Counted from the first letter of the stretch, positions 27,952-37,861 are shown. The stretch is DNA of 64,000 bases from Lachnospiraceae bacterium (GCA_017618075.1 JAFZUY010000027.1:16410-80409); one strand, 5' to 3'. The notes: a model not told the origin generated them from the sequence alone. Made by a program: numbers and translations.

Positions 27952-28719
27952 ATGAAAGAAAAATTATATACAATACCCATGAACGATGCCGTAAACGCCA
28001 AGGATGAATGCCCTTTCTGCTTCGTGGAAAGAGATGTTGAGCAGGATCTTTTGGACCTCGTTTTAGGCTCCGGTTCGTCCTATATGGAAGCCGATATGAG
28101 AGAAAAAACAGACAAGGCCGGTTTTTGCAAAATGCATTTTAAAAAGATGTTTGATTACGGCAATACTTTGGGAAATGCATGGATCTTAAAAACCCATTAC
28201 ATGGAGATGCGCCGTCAGATGAAGGATGCCATGGATGCATACAAGCCCGGTAAAACTCCTTTTATGGCAAAGTTTACCAAGTCTTCGGGTGCGGAAATGA
28301 GAAACTCTGTTGCCGCATGGGCCAAAGCCAAGGAAGAATCCTGCTACATCTGCAATTCATTCAATGAAATGTATGAAAGATATCTCGATACTTTCTTTGT
28401 AATGTATAAAAAAGATCCCGAATTTGTAGAGAAGATTAAAAATTCAAAAGGCTTTTGTATCACACATTTCGGAGATGTCTGCGAAGCCGCGGAAAGCAGA
28501 CTAAACGACAAGCAGAAGGAAGAATTCTTCAACATGCTCTTCCCTCTGATGCAGAAAAACATGGACCGTCTTCAGGAAGATGTTTCTTGGCTCATCGAAA
28601 AATACGATTACAGAAATAAAGATGCCGACTGGAAGAATTCTAAGGATGCCATCCAGAGAGGTATGCAGAAATTAAAAGGCGGCTATCCTGCCGATCCGGT
28701 ATATCAGCAAAAGAAATAG
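27952..28719 (+). CDS. DUF6062-like cysteine-rich protein
   Basis: 255 residues from the ATG at 27952, directly after a perfect AGGAGG site. No signal peptide or membrane segment. Cysteines come in two similar sets: CPFC (20-23) with GFCKMHF, and CYIC with GFCITHF, in a duplicated CxxC ... CxxHF arrangement that suggests two metal-binding half-domains. I match it to DUF6062 from memory, a Clostridial family without known function. It is a single-gene transcript, divergent from hom. Confidence 0.65.
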   Translation: MKEKLYTIPMNDAVNAKDECPFCFVERDVEQDLLDLVLGSGSSYMEADMREKTDKAGFCKMHFKKMFDYGNTLGNAWILKTHYMEMRRQMKDAMDAYKPGKTPFMAKFTKSSGAEMRNSVAAWAKAKEESCYICNSFNEMYERYLDTFFVMYKKDPEFVEKIKNSKGFCITHFGDVCEAAESRLNDKQKEEFFNMLFPLMQKNMDRLQEDVSWLIEKYDYRNKDADWKNSKDAIQRGMQKLKGGYPADPVYQQKK

Positions 28720-28727
28720 ACATAAAA

Positions 28728-28755
28728 AAGCCCGGCACCATAAAGTGTCGGGCTT
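28728..28755. terminator. Bidirectional terminator, GCCCGGCAC family
   Basis: An 11-bp stem (AAGCCCGGCAC pairing with GTGTCGGGCTT, one G-T pair) with a 6-nt loop between convergent genes ending at 28719 and 28760. A-run on the left, T-rich on the right. Nearly the same core as the terminator at 24458. Confidence 0.85.
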
Positions 28756-28759
28756 AATT

Positions 28760-30364
28760 TTATCTGTCCCATTTATCACACAGCGAGTTGATCTGGTCTG
28801 CGAATTTCGCAAGGTCTTTGTTCGCACCGCCCTGGTTTCTGTCGATAACCTGTAATAGTCTGTTTCCTGCTGCAAGGAGTCTTGCAAATACCTCGGATAC
28901 TCTCTTGGCAGGGTCTTTTTTGACAACGGGTCTCGGAGATGCCTCGTATTCGATTTCGTCAGCCATCAGATCGTAGATGGTTCCGGAGTAAGGAGCATAT
29001 GTATCAAATCCGTACTCATCTCTTAAGCAGTCCGCAAACATATTGCAGACGGAATCTTCACCGTGAACAAGAAATACTTTGTTGGGCTTTCTCTTAAAGG
29101 CGCTTACCCAGTCAATAAGTCCGCCCTTATCCGCATGACCGCTCATTCCGGCTAATACTTCGATATGTGCATTTACTTCAATCGGTTCACCGAAAAGCTT
29201 AACTTCTTCGATACCGTCAACAAGCATTCTTCCTAATGTTCCGTTAGCCTGGTAACCTACGAAGAGAATTGTACACTCTTCTCTCCAAAGGTTGTGCTTT
29301 AAATGATGTCTGATACGGCCTGCTTCACACATACCTGATGCGGAGATTATAACCTTTGGCTCCGAATCAAAGTTGATTTCCTTGGATTCGTCGGATGTGA
29401 TGGTTAAGTTAAGCCCCGGGAATACCAGAGGGTTGATACCCTGTCTTACCAGTTCCATTGCCTCATCTGAGAAACAGTTGTAAATATTCTTCTGGAATAC
29501 TTCGGTTGCTTCAACGGCTAAGGGTGAATCCACGAATACCTTAAAATCATCGTGCCCCGTTATCATTTTGGCTGCTTTAATCTGTCTTAAGAAATAAAGC
29601 ATTTCCTGCGTTCTGCCGACCGCAAACGAAGGAATAACAACATTTCCGCCTCTGTCAAAAGTTCTCTGAATGATATCCGCGAGTTCTCTGACATAATCCG
29701 GCTTGTCTTTTGAATGATATCTGTCACCGTATGTGGATTCCATTACGACATAATCGGCTTCATCGGTATATGTCGGATCTTTTAGGATGGGATCGTTTAT
29801 ATTTCCGAGGTCACCCGAGAAAACGATTTTCTTGGTAACACCCATTTCTGTAATCCAGATTTCAATACTCGATGAACCGAGCAAATGTCCTACATCGGTA
29901 AATCTGAAGGATATACCCTCGCAGAGATCATATTCTGCATTATATGCAAACGGAAGGATTTTACGAATGATTCCTTCGGCATCTTCCATTGTATAAAGCG
30001 GTTTTACGTCAAAGTCCTTTGCGCCTCTTTTAGCCTTTCTGCTCTTCCATTCTGCTTCCTGCATCTGAATATGCGCGCAGTCACGAAGCATTATACTGCA
30101 AAGATCTCTCGTGGCCTCGGTAGCAATAACTTTTCCTTTGAACCCCTTGGAATATAAAAGAGGCAGAAGTCCCGTATGGTCAATATGCGCGTGCGTAAGA
30201 AAAACATAATCAATATCGCACTCTGCACAGGGGAGCTCGGCATTTTCAAACACATTAATACCCTGCTCCATACCATAGTCAACCAGAATCCATTTGCCGC
30301 ACGCTTCAATGCAGTGACAGCTTCCGGTTACCTCGTGATCCGCCCCGATAAAATGAAGTCTCAT
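28760..30364 (-). CDS. MBL-fold beta-CASP ribonuclease-like protein
   Basis: 534 residues. Zinc motif THAHIDHTG (H58, H60, D62, H63), GHLLGSSSIEIW, FSGDLGN and the late SGHADKGGLIDW place it in the beta-CASP branch with YSH1/CPSF-73-like RNA nucleases. Such enzymes cut or trim RNA. It lacks the C-terminal domain of RNase J. The last 60 residues form a helical, charged tail. Cellular target unknown. It stands alone, with convergent DUF6062 downstream. Confidence 0.88.
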   Translation of the reverse strand: MRLHFIGADHEVTGSCHCIEACGKWILVDYGMEQGINVFENAELPCAECDIDYVFLTHAHIDHTGLLPLLYSKGFKGKVIATEATRDLCSIMLRDCAHIQMQEAEWKSRKAKRGAKDFDVKPLYTMEDAEGIIRKILPFAYNAEYDLCEGISFRFTDVGHLLGSSSIEIWITEMGVTKKIVFSGDLGNINDPILKDPTYTDEADYVVMESTYGDRYHSKDKPDYVRELADIIQRTFDRGGNVVIPSFAVGRTQEMLYFLRQIKAAKMITGHDDFKVFVDSPLAVEATEVFQKNIYNCFSDEAMELVRQGINPLVFPGLNLTITSDESKEINFDSEPKVIISASGMCEAGRIRHHLKHNLWREECTILFVGYQANGTLGRMLVDGIEEVKLFGEPIEVNAHIEVLAGMSGHADKGGLIDWVSAFKRKPNKVFLVHGEDSVCNMFADCLRDEYGFDTYAPYSGTIYDLMADEIEYEASPRPVVKKDPAKRVSEVFARLLAAGNRLLQVIDRNQGGANKDLAKFADQINSLCDKWDR

Positions 30365-30469
30365 ATTAAATTTTGCCCCCTTAAAACCCTGAAGTATTCC
30401 TACCTCACATCATAGTTTATTTTACCAAATTTTGAGTGATTTTTCAATGAACGAATTATCCGTTTTAAG

Positions 30470-31072
30470 TTAAAAACCTATCTTTCCCGTAAAATAGTAA
30501 GCCATGCAGATGGCAAATGTGCCGACCAACATAAGGATTATGGAAATATACCATTTCCCGCCCTTGTTATAGCCGTAAAAATCGTCCCATTTTTTCTCTT
30601 CGTTTTTAACCACCAGAACTTTGTAGTAATAAAGAATTCCGTACAAAATAACCGGAAGCATGCCAAAGAGTGAATACACGAACGAAAGACTTCTTCTTTC
30701 AAGGATCGTAAAAGTAACAATCGCGATAAGCGGATTGATTAAATGCATCCAGAGTTCACGTCCCGTAAGAACTATTTTGTATCCGATTGTGGGGCCTAAA
30801 AATACAAGCACGGTAAGCATTGTAACCGTCACTGCTGCCGTTCCGGTATATTTAATCATCCACACAATAAATGAGTTCGGGAAAATGATGATTAAGAGGG
30901 AAGCAATCGCAAGATGCACATTACTTAAGAACGTAAAATATTTAAGCGGTCTTTTACCGTTTTTTAATTTCCATCCCTCGTCATTTTTAAAAGATATGAT
31001 TGTAAAAAACACCATATCCGCGAAAACAATCAGATTTAAAATTATATCAATTATCTGTTTTACATTTGCCAT
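30470..31072 (-). CDS. Six-helix membrane protein (Pr6Pr/FAR-17a-like)
   Basis: 200 residues with about six membrane helices. The segments LKYFTFLSNVHLA and LWMHLINPLIA resemble conserved signatures of Pr6Pr/FAR-17a-type proteins, which include lipid hydrolases in eukaryotes; this match is weak. Function unknown. The gene starts 15 bp after the small hypothetical gene upstream, suggesting cotranscription. Confidence 0.6.
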   Translation of the reverse strand: MANVKQIIDIILNLIVFADMVFFTIISFKNDEGWKLKNGKRPLKYFTFLSNVHLAIASLLIIIFPNSFIVWMIKYTGTAAVTVTMLTVLVFLGPTIGYKIVLTGRELWMHLINPLIAIVTFTILERRSLSFVYSLFGMLPVILYGILYYYKVLVVKNEEKKWDDFYGYNKGGKWYISIILMLVGTFAICMAYYFTGKIGF

Positions 31073-31087
31073 AAGATTTATTTTTTC

Positions 31088-31390
31088 TTATTCTTTTTTG
31101 TCCGGCGCTTTTGCCACTATTTCCCTGTATTCTCTGCTGTTCATAAAATTCGCCACGCCATACAAACTGTCAAACGAATTTTTAGATGCCAGCAAGTCTT
31201 CGTAGAGCATATCGAGTATTTCGGAATCCTTGTTTTTAACCTTTTCGAATTCCGCAAGAACTATATAAAAATAATAATTCAGCAGTCTTTTATTGTTTCT
31301 CATCCAATGAAAAACAGGGCAGATATTAATAAAAATCATTATTGCCAGATGCTTTTTATACAGCGCATTCGAATTATTTTTATTCGACAT
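31088..31390 (-). CDS. Hypothetical protein, 100 residues
   Basis: No family recognised. A short hydrophobic stretch (HLAIMIFINICPVFHW, about 14-29) could be a single membrane segment; the rest is charged and helical (FEKVKNKDSEILDMLYEDLLASKNS). Its close spacing with the six-helix membrane gene supports it being real. It is preceded by the terminator of the glycosyltransferase gene. Confidence 0.55.
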   Translation of the reverse strand: MSNKNNSNALYKKHLAIMIFINICPVFHWMRNNKRLLNYYFYIVLAEFEKVKNKDSEILDMLYEDLLASKNSFDSLYGVANFMNSREYREIVAKAPDKKE

Positions 31391-31464
31391 AACAATCCCC
31401 TTTTAAACATTTATCTCCCAACCATAAATGCGATTTTATACATATATTATTTTATCATAAAAAA

Positions 31465-31488
31465 GACCGGAGAAATATATACTCCGGC
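31465..31488 (-). terminator. Terminator after the GT39-type gene
   Basis: On the minus strand CCGGAG and CTCCGG pair around a 9-nt loop, followed by TCTTTTTT. It lies 25 nt downstream of the stop at 31513. Confidence 0.75.
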
Positions 31489-31512
31489 CCGAATTTACAA
31501 ATACTTTACATA

Positions 31513-33156
31513 TTATTCAAATTGTTTTTTATATACCTCGCAGATTGTGTTTCCGTAGGATTTTATTTCTTTTATGAGCGTGTGATCTTTCTTTAGTTCG
31601 TTATAGGCTTCTTTTGAATACATATTCGCGTAGGTCGTATTTACTATTACGTAATCGGCCTCTTTATAATCGTCTTTTATTTCGATTCTGAGTTTGTTTA
31701 AATTGATTAACTTGTCGTAATTTCTCTCGATTCCCCAGAGAGTCGGATTGTTTAGACACCCTACCGAAAACTCTTTTTCTTCGCGTTCAAGAATGGTGTT
31801 TAGCGCTTCTTTGATTGATAAATCCCAGTAGTCGAGTTCGAATCTTTCTTCGATGTTTTCACCTGCAAGCACATTGTAAAAAGAATGCTCCTGCGGGTAA
31901 TTTACACCGATTCCGAAAGCACAGCTTAAAAGATAAGTTGCGGTTGCTACAGGAATGACTGCAGCAAGTTTTCTTTTCTTTAAAAATTTGTGTATTCCGA
32001 CCAGACCGTGAACCATGAGTAAAACAAGCGAAGGATATACAAAATAGAAATGTCTCCAGCCGTTATATACTCTCGTGCCTGATATTACGGCAAATGCAAG
32101 TGGTACGATACCGCAGATTGTAAAGACTATTGTCCGGATGCTTTTCGATCTTTTTTCTTTTCCCATAAAAAGACCTGCAAATGTCAGGACAACACCGGAT
32201 GCAAGAAGTAAAAGATGCACGGTCGGCGTTGTGATTCCAATCATCCTTATCAAATATTTATGCGGTGTTCCCGTGACATTGTGATAAAGCATAATGCCGT
32301 TATAAAGCACGTAATCGTTCCACCTGTTAAAGTCCAGGGCAAAGGTTAAAAGATATATGAAAAACTTTATTATTCCGCTAAAGCTTGCGGGTGTCAGACT
32401 TACAAAAAATACAATCCAGAACACTATGCAGGAAGCGGTTTTTATGATGGTTTTTGCATTTAATTTTTTTTGTACCAAAAGGTAGAAGAACGCATATATT
32501 CCCATCACGCCAAACGGCCATGCGCCTACGATTTTCGTGTTCATCGCAAATGCGCCTGCAAGTGCAAAAAGAATTACGTCGCACCATGCGCATCTTTTAG
32601 CGACTTTATAGCCGAAATACATAATCATAAAAACGGCTGATAAAAGAACCATGTCTTTGTTGTTGTAATGACTCTCCGCAAACATCCTCGGAGTAAGCCA
32701 GAACAAAAGAACTGCAGCCATTGCAAAAGGTGCATCTTCATATATTTCTTTTACAAGAAAATACAGACAGAGCATGCCTAAGAATACTAAGAAAAAGGTA
32801 TACGCATGCCATATCGCACTTCCGAGATTGATGTTGTCTTTTTCAATCAGATAAATAAACCAGACGGGATAATAAAGCGCCGTTCCGTGATCCTTTTCAA
32901 TGGATTCACTAATCGGAATTATGCCGTTTGTTTTAAAATCATTTGCAAGTGAAGAATTCGGTGCAATATGATTTGTATACTCTAATATGTTTGAATATAA
33001 AATTTCCTTTTCGCTTTTCTCGTCCAGATAGCTTCCGTATCCGAAAGACGTTATAAATCCGATTATAAAAATAAGTGAAAGGAATAAAATCTGTGTCTTT
33101 CTGTTGTTTAAAAAATCAATAATTTTGTTTGTTCGTGTCGCGTTATTTTCTGTCAA
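31513..33156 (-). CDS. GT39/ArnT-like membrane glycosyltransferase
   Basis: 547 residues, with about 11 membrane helices. The first extracellular loop carries the acidic LDEKSEKE motif in the place of the catalytic DE of the dolichyl/undecaprenyl-phosphate sugar transferases (GT-C fold), and YNNKDMVLLSAVFMI and RMFAESHYNN fit the family. It should move a sugar from a lipid carrier to an extracytoplasmic acceptor. No polymer locus surrounds it, so acceptor and sugar are unknown. The last 100 residues form a soluble extracytoplasmic domain. Confidence 0.78.
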   Translation of the reverse strand: MTENNATRTNKIIDFLNNRKTQILFLSLIFIIGFITSFGYGSYLDEKSEKEILYSNILEYTNHIAPNSSLANDFKTNGIIPISESIEKDHGTALYYPVWFIYLIEKDNINLGSAIWHAYTFFLVFLGMLCLYFLVKEIYEDAPFAMAAVLLFWLTPRMFAESHYNNKDMVLLSAVFMIMYFGYKVAKRCAWCDVILFALAGAFAMNTKIVGAWPFGVMGIYAFFYLLVQKKLNAKTIIKTASCIVFWIVFFVSLTPASFSGIIKFFIYLLTFALDFNRWNDYVLYNGIMLYHNVTGTPHKYLIRMIGITTPTVHLLLLASGVVLTFAGLFMGKEKRSKSIRTIVFTICGIVPLAFAVISGTRVYNGWRHFYFVYPSLVLLMVHGLVGIHKFLKKRKLAAVIPVATATYLLSCAFGIGVNYPQEHSFYNVLAGENIEERFELDYWDLSIKEALNTILEREEKEFSVGCLNNPTLWGIERNYDKLINLNKLRIEIKDDYKEADYVIVNTTYANMYSKEAYNELKKDHTLIKEIKSYGNTICEVYKKQFE

Positions 33157-33209
33157 TTTAATTACCCTCTTTTAGTAAAAATCTTAAGCCCCCAAGGTAA
33201 TAGTTTTAT

Positions 33210-33746
33210 TTAGTATATCACTTTATCTGTTTTGATGTCGAAGCGATCGTGTAATGTATCTTCGATTAAGCATTCCTCGAAACATGCTCCGACTTTGCAG
33301 AAATCATATGTCATAAATTTTGACAAGTATTTATCGTAATACCCTTTGCCATAGCCTATCCTGTAACCGTTTTTATCAAAACATATTCCGGGAACAATGA
33401 TTAGGTATTTTTCATTTTCCTTCGGAATAAACACAGGACAGCTTTCTTCGGGTTCCCTTACATTAAAGTTTCCTAACTGAAGTTTGGATAAATCATCCAC
33501 CTCATAAAAGTTCATTTCTTCCTTAGTGCATCTCGGAAAATATATAGGAATATTTATCTCTTCAAATACGCCTATGACATCAACTTCATACTTTTTCGGC
33601 GCATAGAGTAAAACTGCCGAAAAAGAATTCTCTTTTATGAGTTTTAGGAGTTCTTTTGTTATTTCAAAGGACTCTTCTTTTCTTTTTTCGTCAGGAATAT
33701 TCTTTCTTATATCCGAATATTTAATTCTCAGTTCCTGTTTGTTCAT
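33210..33746 (-). CDS. 5-formyltetrahydrofolate cyclo-ligase
   Basis: 178 residues, family length. It converts 5-formyl-THF to 5,10-methenyl-THF using ATP. The signature RIGYGKGYYDKYL near residue 130 and the N-terminal KQELRIKYSDIRKNI are typical. It lies 53 bp downstream of the glycosyltransferase start (same strand) and 45 bp after dtd. Confidence 0.93.
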   Translation of the reverse strand: MNKQELRIKYSDIRKNIPDEKRKEESFEITKELLKLIKENSFSAVLLYAPKKYEVDVIGVFEEINIPIYFPRCTKEEMNFYEVDDLSKLQLGNFNVREPEESCPVFIPKENEKYLIIVPGICFDKNGYRIGYGKGYYDKYLSKFMTYDFCKVGACFEECLIEDTLHDRFDIKTDKVIY

Positions 33747-33791
33747 ATTTATTAAATCTCGGTTTAACTTTAAGAGCAGTTATTTAGACAA

Positions 33792-34238
33792 TTACAGTTT
33801 TTCCGAATCAAGTATTACGGTAAAAGGACCGTCATTTAAGAGTTCAACCTTCATGTCGGCGCCAAAGATGCCTTTTTCTACCTTCTTACCACTCTTCTTA
33901 CATTCGTCGATGATGTATTCATAAAGTGCATTGGCCATATCAGGTCCGCCTGCATCCGTAAAAGAAGGTCTGTTACCTTTTTTACAGTCGGCGTAAAGAG
34001 TAAACTGTGATATTAAAAGCAGTTCGCCGCCCACATCTTCCAAAGAAAGATTTGTCTTGCCGTTTTCGTCTTCAAAGATGCGAAGGCCTAACATCTTTTT
34101 TATGAGCTTATCCGCAATCTCCTTGGTATCAGTTCCGGATACACCTATAAGTACCAGAAAGCCCTTATTTATCTGACCAACTATTTGGGAATCTACGGTA
34201 ACGCTTGAATGCGTTACTCTCTGAATAACAAATCTCAT
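33792..34238 (-). CDS. dtd: D-aminoacyl-tRNA deacylase
   Basis: 148 residues. It frees D-amino acids and glycine wrongly attached to tRNA. Conserved motifs: [16 protein letters not shown] at the N-terminus, [20 protein letters not shown] and the C-terminal [15 protein letters not shown] with the Gly-free NDGPFT cross-subunit motif. It sits in a same-strand cluster with the folate ligase gene. Confidence 0.95.
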   Translation of the reverse strand: MRFVIQRVTHSSVTVDSQIVGQINKGFLVLIGVSGTDTKEIADKLIKKMLGLRIFEDENGKTNLSLEDVGGELLLISQFTLYADCKKGNRPSFTDAGGPDMANALYEYIIDECKKSGKKVEKGIFGADMKVELLNDGPFTVILDSEKL

Positions 34239-34306
34239 TTTTAACCTCGTCTAAAGTTTTTCACTGTTTTTATTCTAATTTTCTCTGTAATGCTTCGTCA
34301 AGAAAT

Positions 34307-35146
34307 TTATAATACCGCGATGAATATACCTGTGATAATTATAAGCGCGCAGACAAGCTTATATGTAATGTTCTTTTCCTTGAATATAAATTTGCCTGCG
34401 AGTATCGTTACAAGGCAACAGCTTTGTTTTATGAGCGTCATAACGGTCACTCTAGATTCAGGCATACTGTTTGCTATAAAGAGTGCTCTGTCGCCGATTA
34501 CAAACATTATTGCGAGTATCCAGATCCAGTAGTTTTTAATCGCGCTTTTAAATTTGATTTTCTCTCTGGTGACGATGATGAAGATGATGTAATAAAGCAC
34601 CATAAAAAGCATGTACCAGAACTGAAGCTGATTGCTTGAAACATGCTTTGTGAGTATTTTATCCATTACTCCCGATATCGCGTTAAACAGGCACGAAATC
34701 ATCGTGAAGCAGACAATTTTAAAACTTACTTTCTCGTCTTTTAAGTTTTTCTTTCTCTCGCATAAAAGAACGCCCACGCATACGAGTACGGAACCGATGA
34801 TTGTGGTAAGCGTCATTTCTTCGTGTAGGATGATAATACCTAACGCAGAGGCAAATACAACGCGGGATAAGTCTATAACGCCGTAAAGACTTACAGGCAT
34901 CTGTTTTATGGCCTTAAACGATAAAATCCATGCTATGAATATAATAAGCGATTTAAAGGCGATAGGAAGTAAGAATATCCAGTCCACATGCATCGCTTCT
35001 TTTATGCCGGGAAGCACTATTATAAAAGACAAGAGCGTATATAAAATAAGCACTTCCAGTACAGTATTCTTTTCAAGTGATTTCTTCTTTACGATTTCTC
35101 TGCCGCCTTTTAAAAGGCCGTAAAGAAGTACAAGCCAAATCCACAT
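34307..35146 (-). CDS. EamA/DMT superfamily transporter
   Basis: 279 residues with about ten membrane helices in two repeats of five; the first repeat ends VLHEEMTLTTIIGSVLVCVGVLLCERKK and the second ends with FKEKNITYKLVCALIIITGI. Drug/metabolite transporter family; substrate unknown. Possibly the last to be read in its own unit: the dynamin-like gene upstream ends in a clear terminator at 35164-35193. Confidence 0.88.
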   Translation of the reverse strand: MWIWLVLLYGLLKGGREIVKKKSLEKNTVLEVLILYTLLSFIIVLPGIKEAMHVDWIFLLPIAFKSLIIFIAWILSFKAIKQMPVSLYGVIDLSRVVFASALGIIILHEEMTLTTIIGSVLVCVGVLLCERKKNLKDEKVSFKIVCFTMISCLFNAISGVMDKILTKHVSSNQLQFWYMLFMVLYYIIFIIVTREKIKFKSAIKNYWIWILAIMFVIGDRALFIANSMPESRVTVMTLIKQSCCLVTILAGKFIFKEKNITYKLVCALIIITGIFIAVL

Positions 35147-35163
35147 ATTAAACCTTTTTGCAT

Positions 35164-35193
35164 AAAAAAAGAGGGCATTTATGTAATGCCCCC
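35164..35193 (-). terminator. Terminator after the dynamin-like gene
   Basis: On the minus strand GGGGCATT and AATGCCCTC-type arms form an 8-bp stem with a short loop, followed by seven T residues. It ends the transcript that stops at 35212. Confidence 0.85.
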
Positions 35194-35211
35194 TTATTAT
35201 TTGATTTTGAA

Positions 35212-37776
35212 TTATTCTTCGTCTTCGTCCGCCTCGTCGGTATCGTTAACATCGATGGGCTTGTCTTCTTTGTCCTCGCCCCAGATTCTCATGTTAAGCT
35301 CTTTATCCTTCTTCTCGACGAGATCAAGCACTGCCTTAGCCTTAGCCTGCTCTGCGCTTGCCTTTTCCTCATCCTTGATGAGAAGTTCGAGGTTTGCGGA
35401 AATGATATCGATGTTGTTCTTGAATTCCTGAACAAGCTCTGCTGTCTTGTCAATTGCAACCTTGGTGATTTCTTCGATGTATGAATCGAACTGAACCTTG
35501 GTTGTATTCGCGAACATTGTCTCAACGTCGTTCTTGTAAGACTTCTTATCGTTGGTAGAGAAGATGAAGATTGCCTTCTGCTTGTTGATGTACTCATCCA
35601 TCTTCAAAGCCTTTAAGCTTGAAGGAGGAACCTGAGTATCGGCAACGTTCGTGATTCTCTTGATAATCTCTTCATCGATTCCTTTATAACCTGAAATCTT
35701 CTTGATGATGATACCTTTGAGTTCGTCAATCTGCTGGATTAGAATTCTTCCACGGTTGTTCTTGTAGTTATCATCGATTTCCTGAAGATATCTGTTAAGT
35801 TCGTTTCTGATGATGTTGTTCTTCTCTTCGAATACTTCGGGACGAAGAGCAATCCATTTCATCTTGTCTGCAATCTTGCCTGCCTGAATCTGACGGTTAC
35901 CCATTACAGTGTATAACTGGTTGATATCATCAATCTGGAATACCATGTTCTCGGTAGTCATATTGGTAAGATAATCTGCATAGGCTTCATCAATATCCTT
36001 AACCATGCTGGTCTTCATCGTATTGATGTTTCTCTCGATTTCTTCCTTGGACAGTCTTGCCTGATTCTCAATTACTTCGTAGTCTTCACGGATGAAATCT
36101 ACGACGCTCTTGATGCCGTCGTAAAGACCTTTGGCCTTAACAGCAAGTGCATATTTACGACCGTACTGGATGATCTCTTTTTCAATCGCATACATACCGG
36201 AGTTAACGTAGATTCTCTGAAGGATGGGATAAAGACTGGAGTCCTCAGGATTGTTACACTTCTTAAGTTCTTCGAAGCAATCCTTGATAAGAGCCTTTGT
36301 CTCGTTATCCGAACGTGCAAGCTTGTCAAGCTTGAAGTACATACCTGTATCTACATCTACCTGGATGTTGTCTACTCTGAAAGGATCGTCAACGGGATCG
36401 TTGTTGATTTCGTTCTTGTGGTTAGCCAGCCATCTTCTTTCGTCTTCCGTATCGACGTTGTTGCCGATAGCCTTTGCAATGTATGCTGCCTTGGATGATA
36501 CGAAGAAGAGTCTTTCCTTGGAAAGGTCAATCTGCTGTGCCTCTTCGTTGTAAATCTTGTCTGTTTCCTTGAGAGTAACTTCGACTTTCTTTTTCTTCAA
36601 AAGCTGAAGGTCTGTAAGTGACTTTGTATCAGCCTGGTTGATTACGTGAAGCGATCTCGTAAGGTCGATGGTTGTAGCTTCGTTTTCTCTGTTGCTTGAA
36701 TTAATCAGGTTGTAGAGAATCGAGTTACCTGTACCTTCCATCTTGGTCGGCTCGTATAAAACGATTAAGATGGAGTTGGTCTGCTGAGCAAGTGCTTTCT
36801 GAAGTACGAGCAGGTGCTCATTGGAGTTCGAGTCGGTACCGGGTGTATCGTAGAAGGTGAAGTTGATGTTCTCGTCCAAAGGAATCGGAAAGCTTACTTC
36901 GATGATACCGTCGATATATTCTTCGTTCTCGTCAGTTCCCATATTGGGAATGTCGTTTAATTTCTTAAGTACCTGGTATAACTGTTCATGCTGCTGAAGT
37001 CTGAACATGATAGCGGAGTTAACTTCGGAATTGATCTTCTCCTGAGTAATCTCGCATTCGCCGTCAGCATGGAAAGCAAATCTCTTTTTCTCTGCATCCC
37101 AGACAATGTTTGCGATAACCGATGTATCGGGATCGCTGCCTTTTTTGATTACAAACGAAACAGCGGGCTCCTTGGCGTTCTTGATTCTGAACATCTTGGC
37201 CGTCTCGGAGTTGATACTCTCGGGAAGAATTCTCTTGCCGATTAACGCATTGATGAATGTTGACTTACCGGAAGAATATGTACCGACCAGGCAAAGGTTA
37301 ACGTCCGAATTGTTAAGTCTTGCTTTCTTGGATTCAAACTCTGTCTTTCTTTCAACAAATGATTTTCTGATGTCGGAATTCTGAAGTTCGTTATCGAATG
37401 TCTCAAGAGTTGCATCACAAAAATCCGCAATAGCGGTATAAATCTCCGTTACGGAAGGAAGTTCGATGAACTGTGTAACCTTAAATCTGTCTTCGTTAAC
37501 GGATTTGTTGTATTCTCTGACTTTTTTTACAAAGTCTTCATAGTCAACCTTGGTTCCCTTGAAAACCAGATTGACATTGTCTCTTAAAAATTGTTCCCAA
37601 ATATCATCAAAGAATTTATTGCCGTGATTCTGGAGCAGGAATTCGCCGTTGTCAGGTCCGTACTGATTGAGCCAGGGACACATGGCATAAGGAATCTCCA
37701 CGAACTCGCCCTTTGCTTTGGCAAGAAAACGAATCTCCTTCTTCACAGGATGATACATTATCATTAATTCTTTCAT
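35212..37776 (-). CDS. Bacterial dynamin-like GTPase
   Basis: 854 residues; the ATG at 37776 has a GGGGAGG site. An N-terminal region of about 155 residues precedes the GTPase domain: G1 GTYSSGKST at 165-173, G3 DTPGTDSN, and NQAD in the place of the usual T/NKxD. A long helical stalk follows (about 550-830, with coiled-coil character), ending in an acidic tail (DTDEADEDEE). No membrane segment is evident. Bacterial dynamins remodel or protect membranes, often as two-gene pairs; here there is only one gene. It has its own promoter and terminator. Confidence 0.85.
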   Translation of the reverse strand: MKELMIMYHPVKKEIRFLAKAKGEFVEIPYAMCPWLNQYGPDNGEFLLQNHGNKFFDDIWEQFLRDNVNLVFKGTKVDYEDFVKKVREYNKSVNEDRFKVTQFIELPSVTEIYTAIADFCDATLETFDNELQNSDIRKSFVERKTEFESKKARLNNSDVNLCLVGTYSSGKSTFINALIGKRILPESINSETAKMFRIKNAKEPAVSFVIKKGSDPDTSVIANIVWDAEKKRFAFHADGECEITQEKINSEVNSAIMFRLQQHEQLYQVLKKLNDIPNMGTDENEEYIDGIIEVSFPIPLDENINFTFYDTPGTDSNSNEHLLVLQKALAQQTNSILIVLYEPTKMEGTGNSILYNLINSSNRENEATTIDLTRSLHVINQADTKSLTDLQLLKKKKVEVTLKETDKIYNEEAQQIDLSKERLFFVSSKAAYIAKAIGNNVDTEDERRWLANHKNEINNDPVDDPFRVDNIQVDVDTGMYFKLDKLARSDNETKALIKDCFEELKKCNNPEDSSLYPILQRIYVNSGMYAIEKEIIQYGRKYALAVKAKGLYDGIKSVVDFIREDYEVIENQARLSKEEIERNINTMKTSMVKDIDEAYADYLTNMTTENMVFQIDDINQLYTVMGNRQIQAGKIADKMKWIALRPEVFEEKNNIIRNELNRYLQEIDDNYKNNRGRILIQQIDELKGIIIKKISGYKGIDEEIIKRITNVADTQVPPSSLKALKMDEYINKQKAIFIFSTNDKKSYKNDVETMFANTTKVQFDSYIEEITKVAIDKTAELVQEFKNNIDIISANLELLIKDEEKASAEQAKAKAVLDLVEKKDKELNMRIWGEDKEDKPIDVNDTDEADEDEE

Positions 37777-37832
37777 GAATGCCTCCCCAAATGTCTGTTA
37801 GGGTGAATATCTATTAATCCACACCATTTTTT

Positions 37833-37861
37833 ATTATATACTTTATAGTGTCAAAAATCAA
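37833..37861 (-). promoter_or_regulatory. Promoter of the dynamin-like gene
   Basis: Minus-strand -35 TTGATT (37856-37861), 17-bp spacer and -10 TATAAT (37833-37838), 57 nt before the start codon. Confidence 0.45.
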
